From Fragum whitleyi (taxonomy: Eukaryota; Mollusca; Bivalvia; Cardiida; Cardiidae), in assembly GCA_948146395.1 (NCBI GenBank), contig OX411548.1, positions 37,704,912 to 37,768,911 on the forward strand: DNA of 64,000 bases. Direction: 5' to 3'. The notes under the pieces were generated by a model. That model worked only from the letters and a program-made list of their open reading frames with translations. It searched no databases and had not been told where the DNA came from. Positions 31,926-43,989 of the stretch are shown here, one piece after another. Made by a program: the position numbers and the translations under genes. The first letter of the stretch is position 1, and each line of letters opens with the position of its first letter.

Positions 31926-32790
31926 TTCAGATACCAAAGTAAGGATCATCTGTGAAGTTCAATGCCATCTATCAGCGTCAAATAAGGATCAATTAACTTA
32001 TTTTGTTTGAATTACTTTAAGTCTAATTAAGCAACAGTGTCCATATTTGGCATGATGATAGATAATAACGATGCATTACTGCAGATACATTTTGAAGCTA
32101 CAGTGCTCAAATTTGACATGATTATAGATCTTATCAATGCACAAATGCAGATACTAAAATCAAGGACATCTATCAAGGTCATCTATTCAGAGCAAATTAG
32201 AAAGAAAGAACATTCTTTTAATATTTTGTCAAGCATTTTGAAGCTACAGTTCTCATATTTGACATGATGATAGATCTTATCAATGCACAAATGCAGATAC
32301 TAAAATCAAGGACATCTATCAAGGTCATCTATTCAGAGCAAATTAGAAAGAAAGAACATTCTTTTAATATTTTGTCAAGCATTTTGAAGCTACAGTTCGC
32401 ATATTTGACATGATGATAGATCTTATCAATGCACAAATGCAGATTCTAAAATCAAGGACATCTATCAAGGTCATCTATTCAGAGCAAATTAGAAAGAAAG
32501 AACATTCTTTTAATATTTTGTCAAGCATTTTGAAGCTACAGTTCTCATATTTGACATGATGATAGATCTTATCAATGCACAAATGCAGATTCTAAAATCA
32601 AGGACATCTATCAAGGTCATCTATTCAGAGCAAATTAGAAAGAAAGAACATTCTTTTAATATTTTGTCAAGCATTTTGAAGCTACAGTTCTCATATTTGA
32701 CATGATAATAGATCATACCAATGCACAAATGCAGATACTAAAATCAAGGACACCTATCAAGGTCATCTATTCACGGCAAAACTAATAAAT
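31926..32790 (+). repeat. 146 bp satellite array derived from J-family core
   Basis: Units start at TTTTGAAGCTACAGTTCTCA near 32236, 32382, 32528 and 32674, exactly 146 bp apart, with a diverged unit before. They differ at only a few positions. Each carries GACATGATGATAGATCTTAT, found in the J element, and one TCAAGGTCA (32173, 32319, 32465, 32611 and 32757). The array is the right-hand continuation of the repeat interrupted by the LINE. The 76-codon frame at 32037 runs through it and is not a gene. Confidence 0.85.
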
Positions 32791-32917
32791 ATTAACTTTT
32801 ATATAATAATAATAATATAATAATATAGAGACTTTTCATGATAGTAAAAGTCCTTGTTATAACTTCGAGTACAATACTGGATATGTCTACACAAATATTT
32901 CGCAGAATGACTATGAT

Positions 32918-33312
32918 TATATAGAGGATAATCGTTTGTTTCAGTGTAAGATCGATTTATATTTCATTGAGTGAACAACAAAAGCCATGTAAATATAGCT
33001 TTTGTTGTTCACTCAATGAAATATTAATCAATCTTATTCGAAAAACAAACGATTATTCCATTTCTTTACTGCAAAAATGAGACAAAATGTGACATTTCTA
33101 CGACAAATTTTCGTAAAGCGCGTCATTTTGCACGTGATTGCTATGCAACGCTCATTGTGACGACACTTATTTCGTCCCGCATAGATAACGTCAGATAGGG
33201 TGAAATGCTCAAAAGCAGGGTATAAGTTTTTGATAACTTCACTACTTTTGCGGTGAGATTGTCAAGTGATAATCTACCGTTATTTCTCGATAAACCACCA
33301 AAAAGCATAAAA
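32918..33312 (+). mobile_element. Z-family MITE
   Basis: It begins ATAGAGGATAATCGTTTGTT, has GATTTATATTTCATTGAGTG, then GCGCGTCATTTTGCACGTGA and ends in ACTTTTGCGGTGAGATTGTC and TAAACCACCAAAAAGCATAA. The CRE octamers of other copies are mutated here (GTGACGACAC, AACGTCAG). Confidence 0.75.
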
Positions 33313-33469
33313 GAAATTTTCACTCTATATTGTTGCCTAATATTTTGTTTACATAATGCATTAATCCCTATCTTGGCCTTAAGTGACTTTCTGCTTACAA
33401 ATAGATAATAAATATATCTTTTAATCTGAACACTTTTATTACAATTCAATTTTTATTTTCAAAATCTGC

Positions 33470-33510
33470 TAGGCATTAAGTGCCAGTGTAGTGAAACTGG
33501 CCCTATTGAA
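33470..33510 (+). repeat. 3' end fragment of a D/F-type element
   Basis: GGCATTAAGTGCCAGTGTAG and TGAAACTGGCCCTATTG match the last 40 bases of element D (GGCAGGAAGTGCCAGTGGAG) but lack the CTCTTGTT terminus. Confidence 0.45.
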
Positions 33511-33512
33511 AT

Positions 33513-35929
33513 TAATAATCAGAGGGGCGTTCGTTAAAGAAAGACAAAAATCCCCTAAATAAGATATAAGGGTCGTCTTAAGAAACGTTTTTCGATATTT
33601 TTGGTTTGTGAAACCATTCGATATCGTCAAGACTATATACTTATTTCAGTCAATACAAAACAAGTTTCGTTTTGTCGTTATTATATACTTTGATATTGTC
33701 TCTATGTATTTGATCGGGAGGAAAGTATGCAATATTTTTGATCTTGCATACTTTGTTATTGCACTCAGATTATTTTCACGTGCACAAATAGACATAACTA
33801 CTTTCAGGTTGCCAACGTCTCTAAAAGACAAAATAAATTCACCTTATCATCTCAGTCTTTCCTGTCCGGGAAATATTGTACTAGCAGACTAAAGAAATAA
33901 GTTTAAAGTTCTTTGAATGCCTCGAGAGCAAAACAGTGTTGTTGTTTTATCATTTATTGGAGACTTTTTCCCGAGAACCAAACACTTCACCCCTACTTTT
34001 CTCCGTTTTTTTCTCAGATGCCTCCCCTCTCCAAATTTGATCGGGAGGAAATAGTGCAATATTGTATATTGTATATTTCATATTGTATATTTTTTACGTT
34101 CAGATGAATACATCCGTTTCTATGATTTGTCAATGTAAACAACAACAAAAAAAAAAAAAAAAAAAAAAAAAATTCTATGTCGACTCGCATTTTTGATTTT
34201 GAAATACGCGTTGAATTCGTCTTACTTGGAATTAAACTGAAATAAATATATTTATTTATTGAAAATCGTAAAACAATATCAAAATATACAAAAAGGTTAT
34301 TGAATTTAAGTTTGAATATATTGTGTCGGACTCATTCTTTTGGCGTAGATGCCTTCACAAGCTCGGGCAATTCTCCTAAAAGTACTCGTCCGTTCACTAT
34401 GATATCGATAAGAAATAAAGCACTTTACGCAAATTCCATATTGTTAACATCTGTAGTGCTAGATCAAAATTTTGCAAATTATATTAAAATCAGAGTGCTG
34501 AAAGCACTAAATGCACTTTATGTGAGTCAATATTTCTTAAAGAAATATAGTTTGGTTTTTTTTATATTTTTTTCACTATTCTGGCTTAAAGTGGAAAAGT
34601 GAGCGGGATAGGCCGAGATCAGACTGCACCAATGTACAGCTGATCTTTGTCTGTACTTCTTGCTTTAAATGGAATATTTTGGGATTAGCATGACAATAGT
34701 TAAACATTACTTGACACTTTTATCAGATCGAGGTCTAATGATATTTACATGTATATTCAGGTTGACTATGAATGCACTATGGTTGTTTTAACACTGAAAC
34801 TTTCTATCGCATGTTTATTGTTCATGTTTGTTTGTATATCTATGACTTGTACCCCGATTAGGGGTTTGTCAATTTAATAAAACTCTAAAGCTCTAAAGCT
34901 AAATGCCATGTTCTTGTATTGTAAATCTTGGGATTTAGAGATACACCCTGCTAAAACTAGAATTACTATATTTAGCAATAGAAAGTGTCAAAATACCCTA
35001 AAATTCTATATAATAATGAAACTCTAAATCTAAATCATTCATCGGTCAATTCGCTGCAGTCAAAAAACAAAATGAAAAAAAAAAAAAAAAAAAAAAACAA
35101 AAAAAAAAAACCGCCCCGAATTTTATTAAAAATAAAGCTCTGAAATCAAAAGGGTCACCTATTCATTCATATCAATCAAATCATTGCACGATTTTATTAA
35201 CTGGTGCGGATTTAAAAGCGTGTGGTTGGACCTTGAATGCATATGAACAGAAAAGGGCGTAGATTTGATTAGAAAGAGGTATTAAAATATAGTCAATTCC
35301 GTCCCATTGGACAGAATTATCAATATTAAATTTCCTCCCTTGAATCTCACTGAAATCTCGCACTCATCCAATGATTAAAATATCATTTACTTTGTCAATC
35401 ATAATTTTTGTTTACTTTAAGGATTGCACGAGCTACTTACAGCATTATATGTATTCTCGCTACACTGTAAATTGCCGGGAACCTCAAAGAGATCCTCTGT
35501 GTTTACCTTCGTTATCTAAAACATAAAATTAACAAAGGAATTAATTAACTAGATTGATTAAAAAAGAAAGAACAAATAAACAAATAAAGATAAATTCATA
35601 AATATTAATACAGACTCAATTTTTGTCTTTTGAGGGCGTTAACATATATGAAGAGACCCGATAAAGGGTTTTACGCTCGAAAAAACGTGAATTGACGCTA
35701 TTTTTGCCTAAATAAAAGACTGCAGTAGACCCATATTCATTTAAACAGATACTGCAAAATTATTTATAGGAACGCTTTACACGCGTGCTCCAAACCCACT
35801 TATGTGGCGGAAAATTTGCGTTTTATATTGAACCGACACCTTTGTTTATACCGACGTTCTTGGCAAATTAATGACGTCACAAAACTAAACGCGGGAAAAG
35901 GATCAACGTCTTTATCTACGCTCATATGT
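33513..35929. other. Gene-free stretch with A-rich tracts
   Basis: Open frames at 33608, 33913 and 34300 have no domain. Poly-A runs occur at about 34146-34171 and 35074-35110. An M-like segment ends near 34704 with CATGACAATAGTTAA, after the hairpin GATCAGACTGCACCAATGTA / CAGCTGATC. Nothing else is recognised. Confidence 0.5.
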
Positions 35930-36180
35930 TTCAGCAATCGTGAACCTTCGGCGTTTCTACGGAATAGACATCGGAAGTAATCAATCGGGAGCCCTCGGCG
36001 AATCTACGGAATAGACCTCGTGAATACTTATCTAAAAATTGACCCAAAAAGACTACACTTACGTCCGAGGTACTTTCCAGTTTGCGGAAAGGTCCGAGAG
36101 ATGTTCCGAATGGGGAGAAATAAGAGCACATCCATGAAAACGCGTCATTTCGCACTTGGGTTTATATGACGTCATAAAAA
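35930..36180. repeat. Y-family arm, single copy
   Basis: It contains GACTACACTTACGTCCGAGG with TACTTTCCAG and AGAGATGTTCCGAATG, which recurs almost exactly at 36885-36940. It ends with CGCGTCATTTCGCACTTGGG and a TGACGTCA at 36167. It adjoins the Z-family MITE at 36239. Confidence 0.6.
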
Positions 36181-36238
36181 TAACTACAGATGACGTTGTG
36201 AAAATCAAAATCAAAGAGTCTAAAACTGGGCATCTAAA

Positions 36239-36664
36239 ATATAGAGGATAATTGTTTGTTTCAGTGTAAGATCGATTTATATTTCATTGAGTGAACAACA
36301 AAAGCTATATTTTCACGAGTGGCAGAGCCACGAGTGAAAATATAGCTCTTGTTTTTCACGAAATGAAATATTAACCGATCTTGCTCGAAAAACAAACGAT
36401 AATTCTATTTCTTTAATGCAAAAATGAGACAAAATGTGAAATTTCTAGGACTAATTTTCGTAAAGCGCGTCATTTTGCACGTGATTGCTATGCAACGCTC
36501 ATTGTGACGTCACTTATTTCGCCCCGCATAGATGACGTCAGATAGGAAGGAATGCACAAAAGCAGGGTATAAGTTTTTTGATGATTTCACTGCTTTTGCG
36601 GTGAGTTTATCAAGTGATAATCCATCGTTATTTCTCGATAAACCACAGAAAAGCATTAAAGAAA
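36239..36664 (+). mobile_element. Z-family MITE, well-preserved copy
   Basis: It has the central palindrome TTTTCACGAGTGGCAGAGCC / ACGAGTGAAAATATAGC, then AAAGCGCGTCATTTTGCACG and TGATTGCTATGCAACGCTC. Perfect TGACGTCA octamers lie at 36505 and 36533. It ends near TAAACCACAGAAAAGC. The 65-codon frame at 36532 lies within it and is not a gene. Confidence 0.8.
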
Positions 36665-36689
36665 TGAATATAATACGCAGTGTTTATAA

Positions 36690-37205
36690 CACGCCAAAAG
36701 ATCTCAACAGACGATCGGGAGGCATATAAGGAATTTGTTTTTCTTCAAGCGTATTGATCAAAGGACCACCAGATGCAGAATTTTTTTCCACGGACGATCG
36801 GAAAGAATTAACAATATGGGATTATTTTTCAACCGACGATACCCCAAGATGCCGAACTACCTATAAAATGACCCAAAGGGACTACACTTACGTCCGAGGT
36901 ACTTTCCAGTTTACGGAAAAGTCCGATAGATGTTCCGAATGCAGTTGCCGTTTACGGAAATTGTCGAGGGATGTTTCGAATAAATTCATGCTCATTCGGA
37001 TCCGAATGTATTCATGCTCATTCGGACCATCGTTCGGACTTTTGCGTAATCTGGAAAGTACCTTGCACGAAAGTGAGATTATTTTAGGTCAACTTTTAGA
37101 TAAGTCGGCTCCTGGTGGTTCTTCGGTTATTCAAAACGCTTAAAAAATATCATACTTTTTTCAATTCTTTCCGATCGTCTGTGGAGATCTTTTTGGCATA
37201 TTACA
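36690..37205. repeat. Y-family large foldback
   Basis: GCCAAAAGATCTCAACAGAC and GATCGGGA on the left pair with TCCGATCGTCTGTGGAGATC and TTTTTGGC on the right. Inner arms such as GAGGTACTTTCCAGTTTACG pair with CGTAATCTGGAAAGTACCTT. The 129-codon frame at 36754-37143 runs straight across both arms and has no domain, so it is a by-product. Confidence 0.7.
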
Positions 37206-37385
37206 ATTTGGTGACAAAACGCAGTAAAACACTGCGCGTTAACGGCACATGAATTTACCTTTTTATCCACGCTTTCTCCTATAAACGCCCGGATTTGTGT
37301 CCGCTTACGTATGCCTATTACGACCCGAAAACGTAAATTTTATGCAATAACAGAAAATGAATAAATTATTAACCGAGGTGTTTAT

Positions 37386-37710
37386 GTGACCCGTCACGCA
37401 AAAAGGACCATCCAAGAACTGCGTAAATTGAATCATTTGTGACCCGTCTACGCTTCGCAAAAAAGGGCCAACTAGGAAATAAGTAAAATTAACATGTGAC
37501 CCATCACACGAAAAGAGAATATCTGGGACTTCTAGAAATAAATATTTTGAAAAAGGGATTGGTTTAAGAGATGGTCATTGAAAAGTCACATTTCAAAAAT
37601 TCTTTCACAGAAAGGTAGTTTGGCTATTTGTAGACTAAGAAAATAAGGTAAGTGTGAAAAGGTCCACCCAAGTCAGCCTGCACTATTCAGATCCCCTTTT
37701 AGCCTGGCTA
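37386..37710 (-). mobile_element. T-family MITE with repeated terminal segment
   Basis: Three successive TGTGACCCGTCACGC-like ends occur near 37387, 37438 and 37495, each followed by AAAAAGG/AAAAGAG and a CATC/TATCTGG-like phrase. The body from 37560 is the complement of the inner part of the copy at 47397-47658 (AAAAATTCTTTCACAGAAAG, AAGTCAGCCTGCACTA). Confidence 0.55.
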
Positions 37711-38091
37711 GCCGCGTTGTTTTCACGGCCTTCGCGTATAGTCAAATGATCGACGGGTCGTTGGCCAAGCCAAAACACTTTCGAAATGATATTTGTGTTT
37801 TTAAAATTTCAAAGGAACTTATTGAGAGAAAAACTCTTTATAAATATGACATAAAATGTGTATCGATGGTAAATGACTTAGACGGCGTTACCGCAGCTTC
37901 TTCAAGCCGTATTTACATGTACAAGAATAACGCCACTCATATAAGTAAATATTAAACGCAAAGAATGTGACAGGTCAACACTTTTGAATGCCTTTTTTTT
38001 CTTTTAAACCCCTTTTATTTTCATTTAACCCTTTCCTGTTTAATCCCTGCCTTTTACGTGCCTGTGATTTTATGATTGAGAAAACATTGTG
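37711..38091. other. Stretch without supported gene
   Basis: The 69-codon frame at 37746-37955 has no recognised motif and no splice context that I can defend. A T-rich tract lies at 37988-38000. Confidence 0.4.
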
Positions 38092-38145
38092 AAAAAAGAA
38101 GAAATTGCTTCTGACAAGCAATTTCTTCTTTTTCCACACTATTTT
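38092..38145. repeat. O-family palindrome, best copy
   Basis: AAAAAAGAAGAAATTGCTTC and TGACAAGCAATTTCTTCTTT form a perfect hairpin. The core is identical to 1386-1418 in the TTC33-like intron. Confidence 0.75.
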
Positions 38146-38263
38146 CTACCCTACAGAATGGTTATTTTTCAAGTTAAATCCACTTTAAATTTTCGTCTGC
38201 ACAACCTTTGGAATTTGGACAGGTCCAGAATTTTGTAAAACAGAAAAGGGTTAAAAGAACTTC

Positions 38264-38382
38264 TATATAGATCTATAGATGCACAAGTTTAAGTGAGTGT
38301 TCAAAGTGAATTTTGTCAATACAAGTATAGACAAAATTGACCTCCGATCACTTAATACACTTAAACATATAAATCTATAGAA
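38264..38382. repeat. Foldback of about 120 bp
   Basis: ATAGATGCACAAGTTTAAGT and GAATTTTGTCAATACAAGTA on the left pair with TAGACAAAATTGACCTCCGA and ACTTAAACATATAAATCTAT on the right. Confidence 0.55.
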
Positions 38383-38749
38383 TGCCTAAATACCGGCCAG
38401 CAATTTTCTTACCGAATTTGCGATGGTCAGCACGAAGCAAATGGATATATAGAATTTCAAAGCCATCATCACAATGATAAGTTCTCACACGAATTGAAGA
38501 ACTTGTGTCGTTATGTTCCCATCGAACCGCAACACCGATTATAAATACGGATAGATGGTAACGGCTGTTGGAAAAAAAAGAACAGAAAGAAAGAAATGTC
38601 GCGCCTCTCAAAAGTGTTGTTTACTGACGCTAAAATGGTGCACGTGGAGCTACAAATCTTTGAATTTATTGATTATTAGTGGTTTAACGCCACTTTCAAC
38701 ATTATTCCAGTTCTAACACAGCAACTCGTACATATACCGACGGCTTCCT

Positions 38750-38992
38750 GGGCCCGAGGTTATAAAACTTTTCTCAAGCTCAGGCTGAATTTTCTCAAAA
38801 TTTTAAATTAAAATAAATGTATGAAAATAAAATATAATATTAATAAGTTGTTATTCATAACAACTTATCAAAATTATCTTTTATCTTAATACATTAAAAT
38901 GGGTATTTACACAGAATTACGTCTTTAATCTCAAATTGAAATTTGAGAAAAATTTAAATTGAGCTTGAGAAAAGTTTTATAACCTTAGGCCC
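38750..38992. mobile_element. MITE with 35 bp terminal inverted repeats
   Basis: GGGCCCGAGGTTATAAAACT with TTTCTCAAGCTCA is answered by TGAGCTTGAGAAAAGTTTTA with TAACCTTAGGCCC. Length is 243 bp; the interior is AT-rich and non-coding. Confidence 0.8.
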
Positions 38993-39009
38993 TGATGTTT
39001 TTTCAAACA

Positions 39010-39180
39010 AGTACAACGAGCCACCAGGTGCTCATTCCACATATGTTTTCTAATTACCACCCTCCCATTAGTGAGAGAAAATTACGCTTGTCAAATGCTT
39101 GGAGCCGATTCGGGATTCGAACTCACAATCCAAGTTTTGACATTCCCACGCTTTATCGACTGAGCTAGCCGGACTAGGCT
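39010..39180 (-). repeat. tRNA-derived SINE
   Basis: On the - strand, CCGGCTAGCTCAGTCGATAA with AGCG at about 39172-39149 is a clear pol III A-box region, and GTGAGTTCGAATCCCG at about 39126-39111 is a near-canonical B-box. Spacing between the boxes is as in tRNA genes. The acceptor stem is not maintained, and non-tRNA sequence (GTGGAATGAGCACCTGGTGG) follows, so this is a SINE and not a tRNA gene. The parent tRNA is not determined. Confidence 0.7.
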
Positions 39181-39831
39181 AATATTGTTCGGAAGACTAA
39201 GCTCATCTTGCCTACCAACAATGTACCATAAAAGTCATAGTTTTCCTCTATACAGATAAACATTTAAACCAATATAAGCCCTGTTATTTTCAATTAAAAA
39301 AATATCCTAGAATATCCTTTTCGCGCAATATTCCCTACCATATAGGATGTTTTGTTATTTTTCGAACTGAACCTTTTTTCATTGCCGGTGTAACGTTGTG
39401 AGTGACCCCCTGTAGAATAACGACACCGCGCATACACGCCTTAACTGTTACTCTAATACTTAACCGAACTGTGTTACACTTACAACATAATGATTTCCAT
39501 CGGAGGTGAAATGGCATTCGTCCGTGCATGCGTCTGTCAGTCCGTACATTCAGAGTATTTTGACATTGGCAACTCACAGGAGCCGGCTTAAACGGACAAG
39601 ACTTTCAGATGTTCGCTTCCTTATTATTCAAAATCAATAGTCTGGTCATATATGACTTATGATATCGAAGCTACAGCTTATTTTAGTTTCAACATGATGG
39701 ACTTCGGACCGCAAGTCATGAGGTCACACGTTCGATCTCCTGACGATGCAAATATCTTTTCTCCCACCAATGGGTGGCTATTTGTAAAACTTTGTAAGTT
39801 GAGCAACTGTAGACTGGAAAAGGTTGTAGTG
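39181..39831. other. Gene-free stretch, possible SINE trace
   Basis: GGACCGCAAGTCATGAGGTC followed by ACACGTTCGATCTCC near 39705-39740 looks like a decayed tRNA-derived segment with a weak B-box. The open frames at 39335 and 39652 are unrecognised. Confidence 0.35.
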
Positions 39832-40271
39832 GTACAGTTAACTACATCGTGAAATTGACATGGTGAATGATTTTGGAATGATTAAGGAATGAAATTGAAT
39901 GAGTGTGTGGAGCGAGTTTCGAGTGAGTTTGATGGGAGGTAATCCTATATCACAAATTTTGTTCAGGATGAACAAAATTAGTGATATCGATTACCTCCCT
40001 TTAATAAAACAGCAAACAAATTATATAGATAACTTCCTATATCTTCACGAACCTATTAGACGCTTGTAAATTTGAATTATGTCAGTGAAATCGTGATATT
40101 TTTCCATCCAAGTTTGAATGACGTTGTTGATTCTATATTTTTCAACGGGTTTGAGCGTTTTTGAATGGTTTGAGTGAGTGTTTGGAATGAATGATTGGAG
40201 CGCTGAGTGATCGTATTAGAATGGTTTTGATTGAGGTGAATGTCAATTTCACGATGTAACTAACTGTACTG
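39832..40271. mobile_element. MITE with internal hairpin
   Basis: TACAGTTAACTACATCGTGA with AATTGACAT is answered by ATGTCAATTTCACGATGTAA with CTAACTGTA. At 39934-40002 an internal stem pairs GGGAGGTAATCCTATATCAC with GTGATATCGATTACCTCCC. Between are repeated GAATGA/GAGTGAG phrases. No coding frame. Confidence 0.7.
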
Positions 40272-40439
40272 GAGTAAGAAATAGTATGAATCCATGTCGT
40301 CATGTGCCCCAGCTTAAGCGATATGGCAAAAGTACGGTAAACGTTGCGTAAAACCACATTTAAATCATATCAGCTAGGCAGATATAGATTTACATATTTT
40401 TAATGCATACACAATATTTATCTAAAACAATTCTTCTTT

Positions 40440-41430
40440 GAAAATATGCGCAAGTTTAAAGAAAAATGTTAAAGTTTCAATAGTCAAAGTCAAGGTAATA
40501 AAATCAAGGGACTTGGTCACAATAGAAAGTCTTTCTCGCCTGTTGAGTAAGGATATTAAGTATAATAGTCATACGTATAAGCATTAGCACTCAGAAAAGT
40601 AAGGTTTAAGCTTTTGTTTAAAGTTTTTATAAGTACAAAAATGTTCAGAGTCAAATTGTCAAGAACCTTCGTTACTGGTGAAAGTCTGATGTCCCTTTGT
40701 AAAGCATTCACAAATTGTAAGCAATGTTTAAGTTTTTTTTTTTTATTTTTTTCTAAATTCTTAGTTCTTCCAAGCCCATAACTGGTCAAAGACAAAATGC
40801 CAAGTAGCTGGGTCTCTGGTGAGAGCATATTACTGGTGAGTTTGTATAAGTTATGAGCCTATTACTGGTGAGTGTGTATATGAAGTTATGATGTCCGCAG
40901 ATAAAAGCACTCAGAAAGTTTAAGAAAATGTAATGTTTTCTGGTTTAAGTTTTTCTTATAAAGTTGTTATAAATCCATAAAAGGTCAAGTTCAAGTTCCA
41001 ATTGCCATGGACCTTGGTCTCTAGTAAAAGCCTATCACCTAGTGAGTGTGTATATGAAGTAATGATAATCCTAGGTAAAAATCATTCAGAAAATATAAGC
41101 AATGTTAAAATGTTATGATTCAAGTTTTTGGTTAAAGTTTTTTAAAGTCCATGAAAGGTCCAGACCAAATTATCAAGGGACTCGGTCTCTGGTAAAAGAC
41201 TATTACTTTGTGAGTGTGTATATGAATCAATGATGTACCTTAGGTCGAAGTATCCAAAAACTATATGCAAATTTAAAGCTTTTTTGGATAAAGTTTTTAG
41301 ATTTAAGTTTTTTTTGTTAAAGTTTTAGGTTTTAGTTGCCTTTTTCCGAAAGGGCCAATGTTACTGTCTAAAGGTCATTTTGACATGGTTGTTGATCTCA
41401 AATGAAAGCCTTAACCCTAACGAGTGTTTC
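40440..41430. repeat. V-type degenerate tandem array, ~180 bp units
   Basis: About five diverged units, each with a phrase such as CAAGGGACTTGGTCTCTGGT, AAAGCCTATTACTGGTGAGT, GTGTATATGAAGTAATGATG and AAGCACTCAGAAAATATAAG. The order is kept, but identity is low. The 90-codon - strand frame at 40556 lies within it. Confidence 0.55.
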
Positions 41431-43989
41431 TGTTAAATATAAAGCCTCTGGTTTGATAAATTTGAAAGAAAAAAAAACGACTTAAACCGAATGCGGACGC
41501 GGACGCCTACATCCGAGGATACGACAATAGTTTTCCGAGAATATCGTGCTGATGCATATGTCATATATAAGAAATAATAACCTTTAATTTATTCCCTAGT
41601 TGTATTGTTAAATTAATGGTGTCTGGTTCTGTAGATACCGCCTAATTGCCACAGGTGGCAGTATCAAAGAAATTACAAAAATAATAATCATTAAGTAATG
41701 ATAATCTATAATCTATATTTAGCATACATATAAAGTCTTCTAAAAAAAAGTTTTGATACCGCCACCTATGAAAATAGCGGCCATTTTTAGCATGTTGTAG
41801 TATTTGTTTATACTTAATATCCGGTTTTTGCACTTTGTTTTCTTGCTAGAGGAGTAACTGATATTCACTCAGTCTATCTTTGCAATTGTCTTATCTTAAA
41901 CCACTACTTTGAAGAACTACTTCCGATGGCTTTTTGTGTGGAAAGAACACATGGTTAAGGTTCCCGACTGGGAATCACAAGGCCCTCACCGTTGTGATCT
42001 CATGGCCTACCAGGGTGGTCACATTATGCCGGGTGTCTGACATACATACAAAACAGTCTTTCTATGGGGCTGTATATTGGAGTGATTCTGTTGACATTTT
42101 AGTCACTTAAGCGAGAAAGTTATCTAGGGTTCTCTTATGACACTCAGATTTGATGTTGAATAAATAAGGACCCGAAAATTTTCTTTAAAAAAGAACGATT
42201 TCTGCTACTCTTACAATGCGCTTTAAGTCACAGTGGTTGCATTATATGGGGTGCATCATAATATACATGCAATATTGAGCGGTGGTTGCAATTCTTTTTC
42301 TTTTATCAGAAAGGGAACCGTTCAGCCACAATTGATACCTCAATATGCAGCGCTCGATAATACGGCTGCTTCGACTGACAGTACCGATTACCAGCTAGCG
42401 TGAAATTTTAGGACCCATATGGGTAGACTCTGGGCAGAATGTAATATATGGCCCATCTGGTTCCCTTACTTGAAAGGATGACTCATATAGGACCCCTTTG
42501 ACTATTTCCTTGTGCATATGTGAGTTACATTTGTCATCAGGTCGAGTAGAAACAACAACAACAACAACAACAAATAAACGCGACAGTGGTTTTAATAGAT
42601 ATGCATCAGTATAATAGAGTATTTAAATTTGTTAGTCAGGTGTGGGGGGGGGGGGGGGGTTCAAAATTTTATAGATGAAATCAGAAGGGGTCAGTATTTT
42701 ATAAGGGGACTAGTATTTTATAGGGAACGGTCATTATTCTATATTCAATAATCACCGGGGGTCATTATTCTATCGGGGTCATTTTACAACGTTACACCGG
42801 CTGCAACCTCTTTTGAATATGGTCGGAGAGTAACAATTTTCTAAAATCAAGAAACGATTTTGTCCATCGAAATATTTTGCATTCAAAGGAAAAGTTGATT
42901 TTTATAGGCCTACAGACACCTGCGTGCGCCATCTTTGGTTTAATCTATTATAAATCTCTACTGACTAACGCTTTATTTTCATTTGCATTAAATAATGACC
43001 CCCTAAAGGACATTGGTTGGGCTTATATATGCCACAAATGATTACTGTATAATGTACAGGCAGATTTCCAGTTTGAATTGTTCATAAAAAAATAATTTTG
43101 CATAAGTCGCAAAGGAATGGAAAAAAGTAAATCCTCTGTCAATGGCAAAGATTCGCAAGTTTGAAAATTGAATTGGCCCTTAATTGATCCTAAATTGGCG
43201 ATGTTTTGAATAAGGGAAAAATATATAACATTTTACCTATGACGTACCCATATGAACCCCATATGCACGAAGATAAAAGCCATATATGTTCTATAATTAT
43301 GGCAGCCCTGCATGGGTATTATTTTTCAATTAAGTGGCCCAGATGGCCCCTATAAAAACATTTTACCGATATTGTCCATATGGGTCCCATAAACCCAATG
43401 TCCTTTTTGCCCCATGGGCTTATTTTTTTTATAGACATAACGCATCAATTGTAAAATGCGTATGTTTGCCTATACCTACTAGGTTTGCTAAAGCTCGATG
43501 ATTACATGGGTGATAGGCAATATGTTGCAGACAACTATCTGACGATCTGAGATGATTTTTAGATCCACAGCTTGCTAGGAACAGTAAAGACGCAAATACC
43601 GCGATAAAAAAAACTTGACTTGACTATGGGCAAACCTGGCCTTTTTTTACCCGGTAACTTATCACCATTCTACCAAACGACAAAACTTCAAACTGTTCAA
43701 AAATCAAAGTAATTTCTAAGTTAATTCGTTTATTCTGGTCGAAATTGAAAAATAAGGGGATTGGGTAAAACAAGGAATCGTCTTTTGTCTTCAAAATTTT
43801 CCCGAATATTCAGTCTCTAAAGCAGCCCCTATTCAATACTTCATCTTTTAGCTTCCATCACATTGAAGTTATAAGCGAAATTGCTAATTTTCTAGTTTCA
43901 TAAATTTATCTGGTGTCTCCTACTAGTCTTCAACGTAGTTTGTACCTTGTTATATATCCATATCAAAACGGCGAACATCGTAGGGCTGT
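41431..43989. other. Gene-free stretch with CCCATATGG-rich part
   Basis: Apart from an (AAC)n microsatellite at about 42549-42575, a poly-G tract near 42650 and a run of GGGGTCATTATTCTAT phrases at 42690-42790, I find no gene. Between about 42400 and 43410, phrases such as GGACCCATATGGGTAG and CCATATGGGTCCCATA suggest the ends of a diverged inverted-repeat element, not resolved. A weak tRNA-like stretch occurs at 41950-42010. Confidence 0.4.

Noticed and set aside
36754..37143. 129-codon + strand frame
   Set aside because: It crosses both arms of the Y foldback without any known domain, as expected for a palindrome in which stops are absent by chance.
41945..42010. tRNA-like stretch (TGGTTAAGGTTCCCGACT)
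   Set aside because: The B-box would be GTTGTGATCTC, too far from consensus, and no stem pairing was found.
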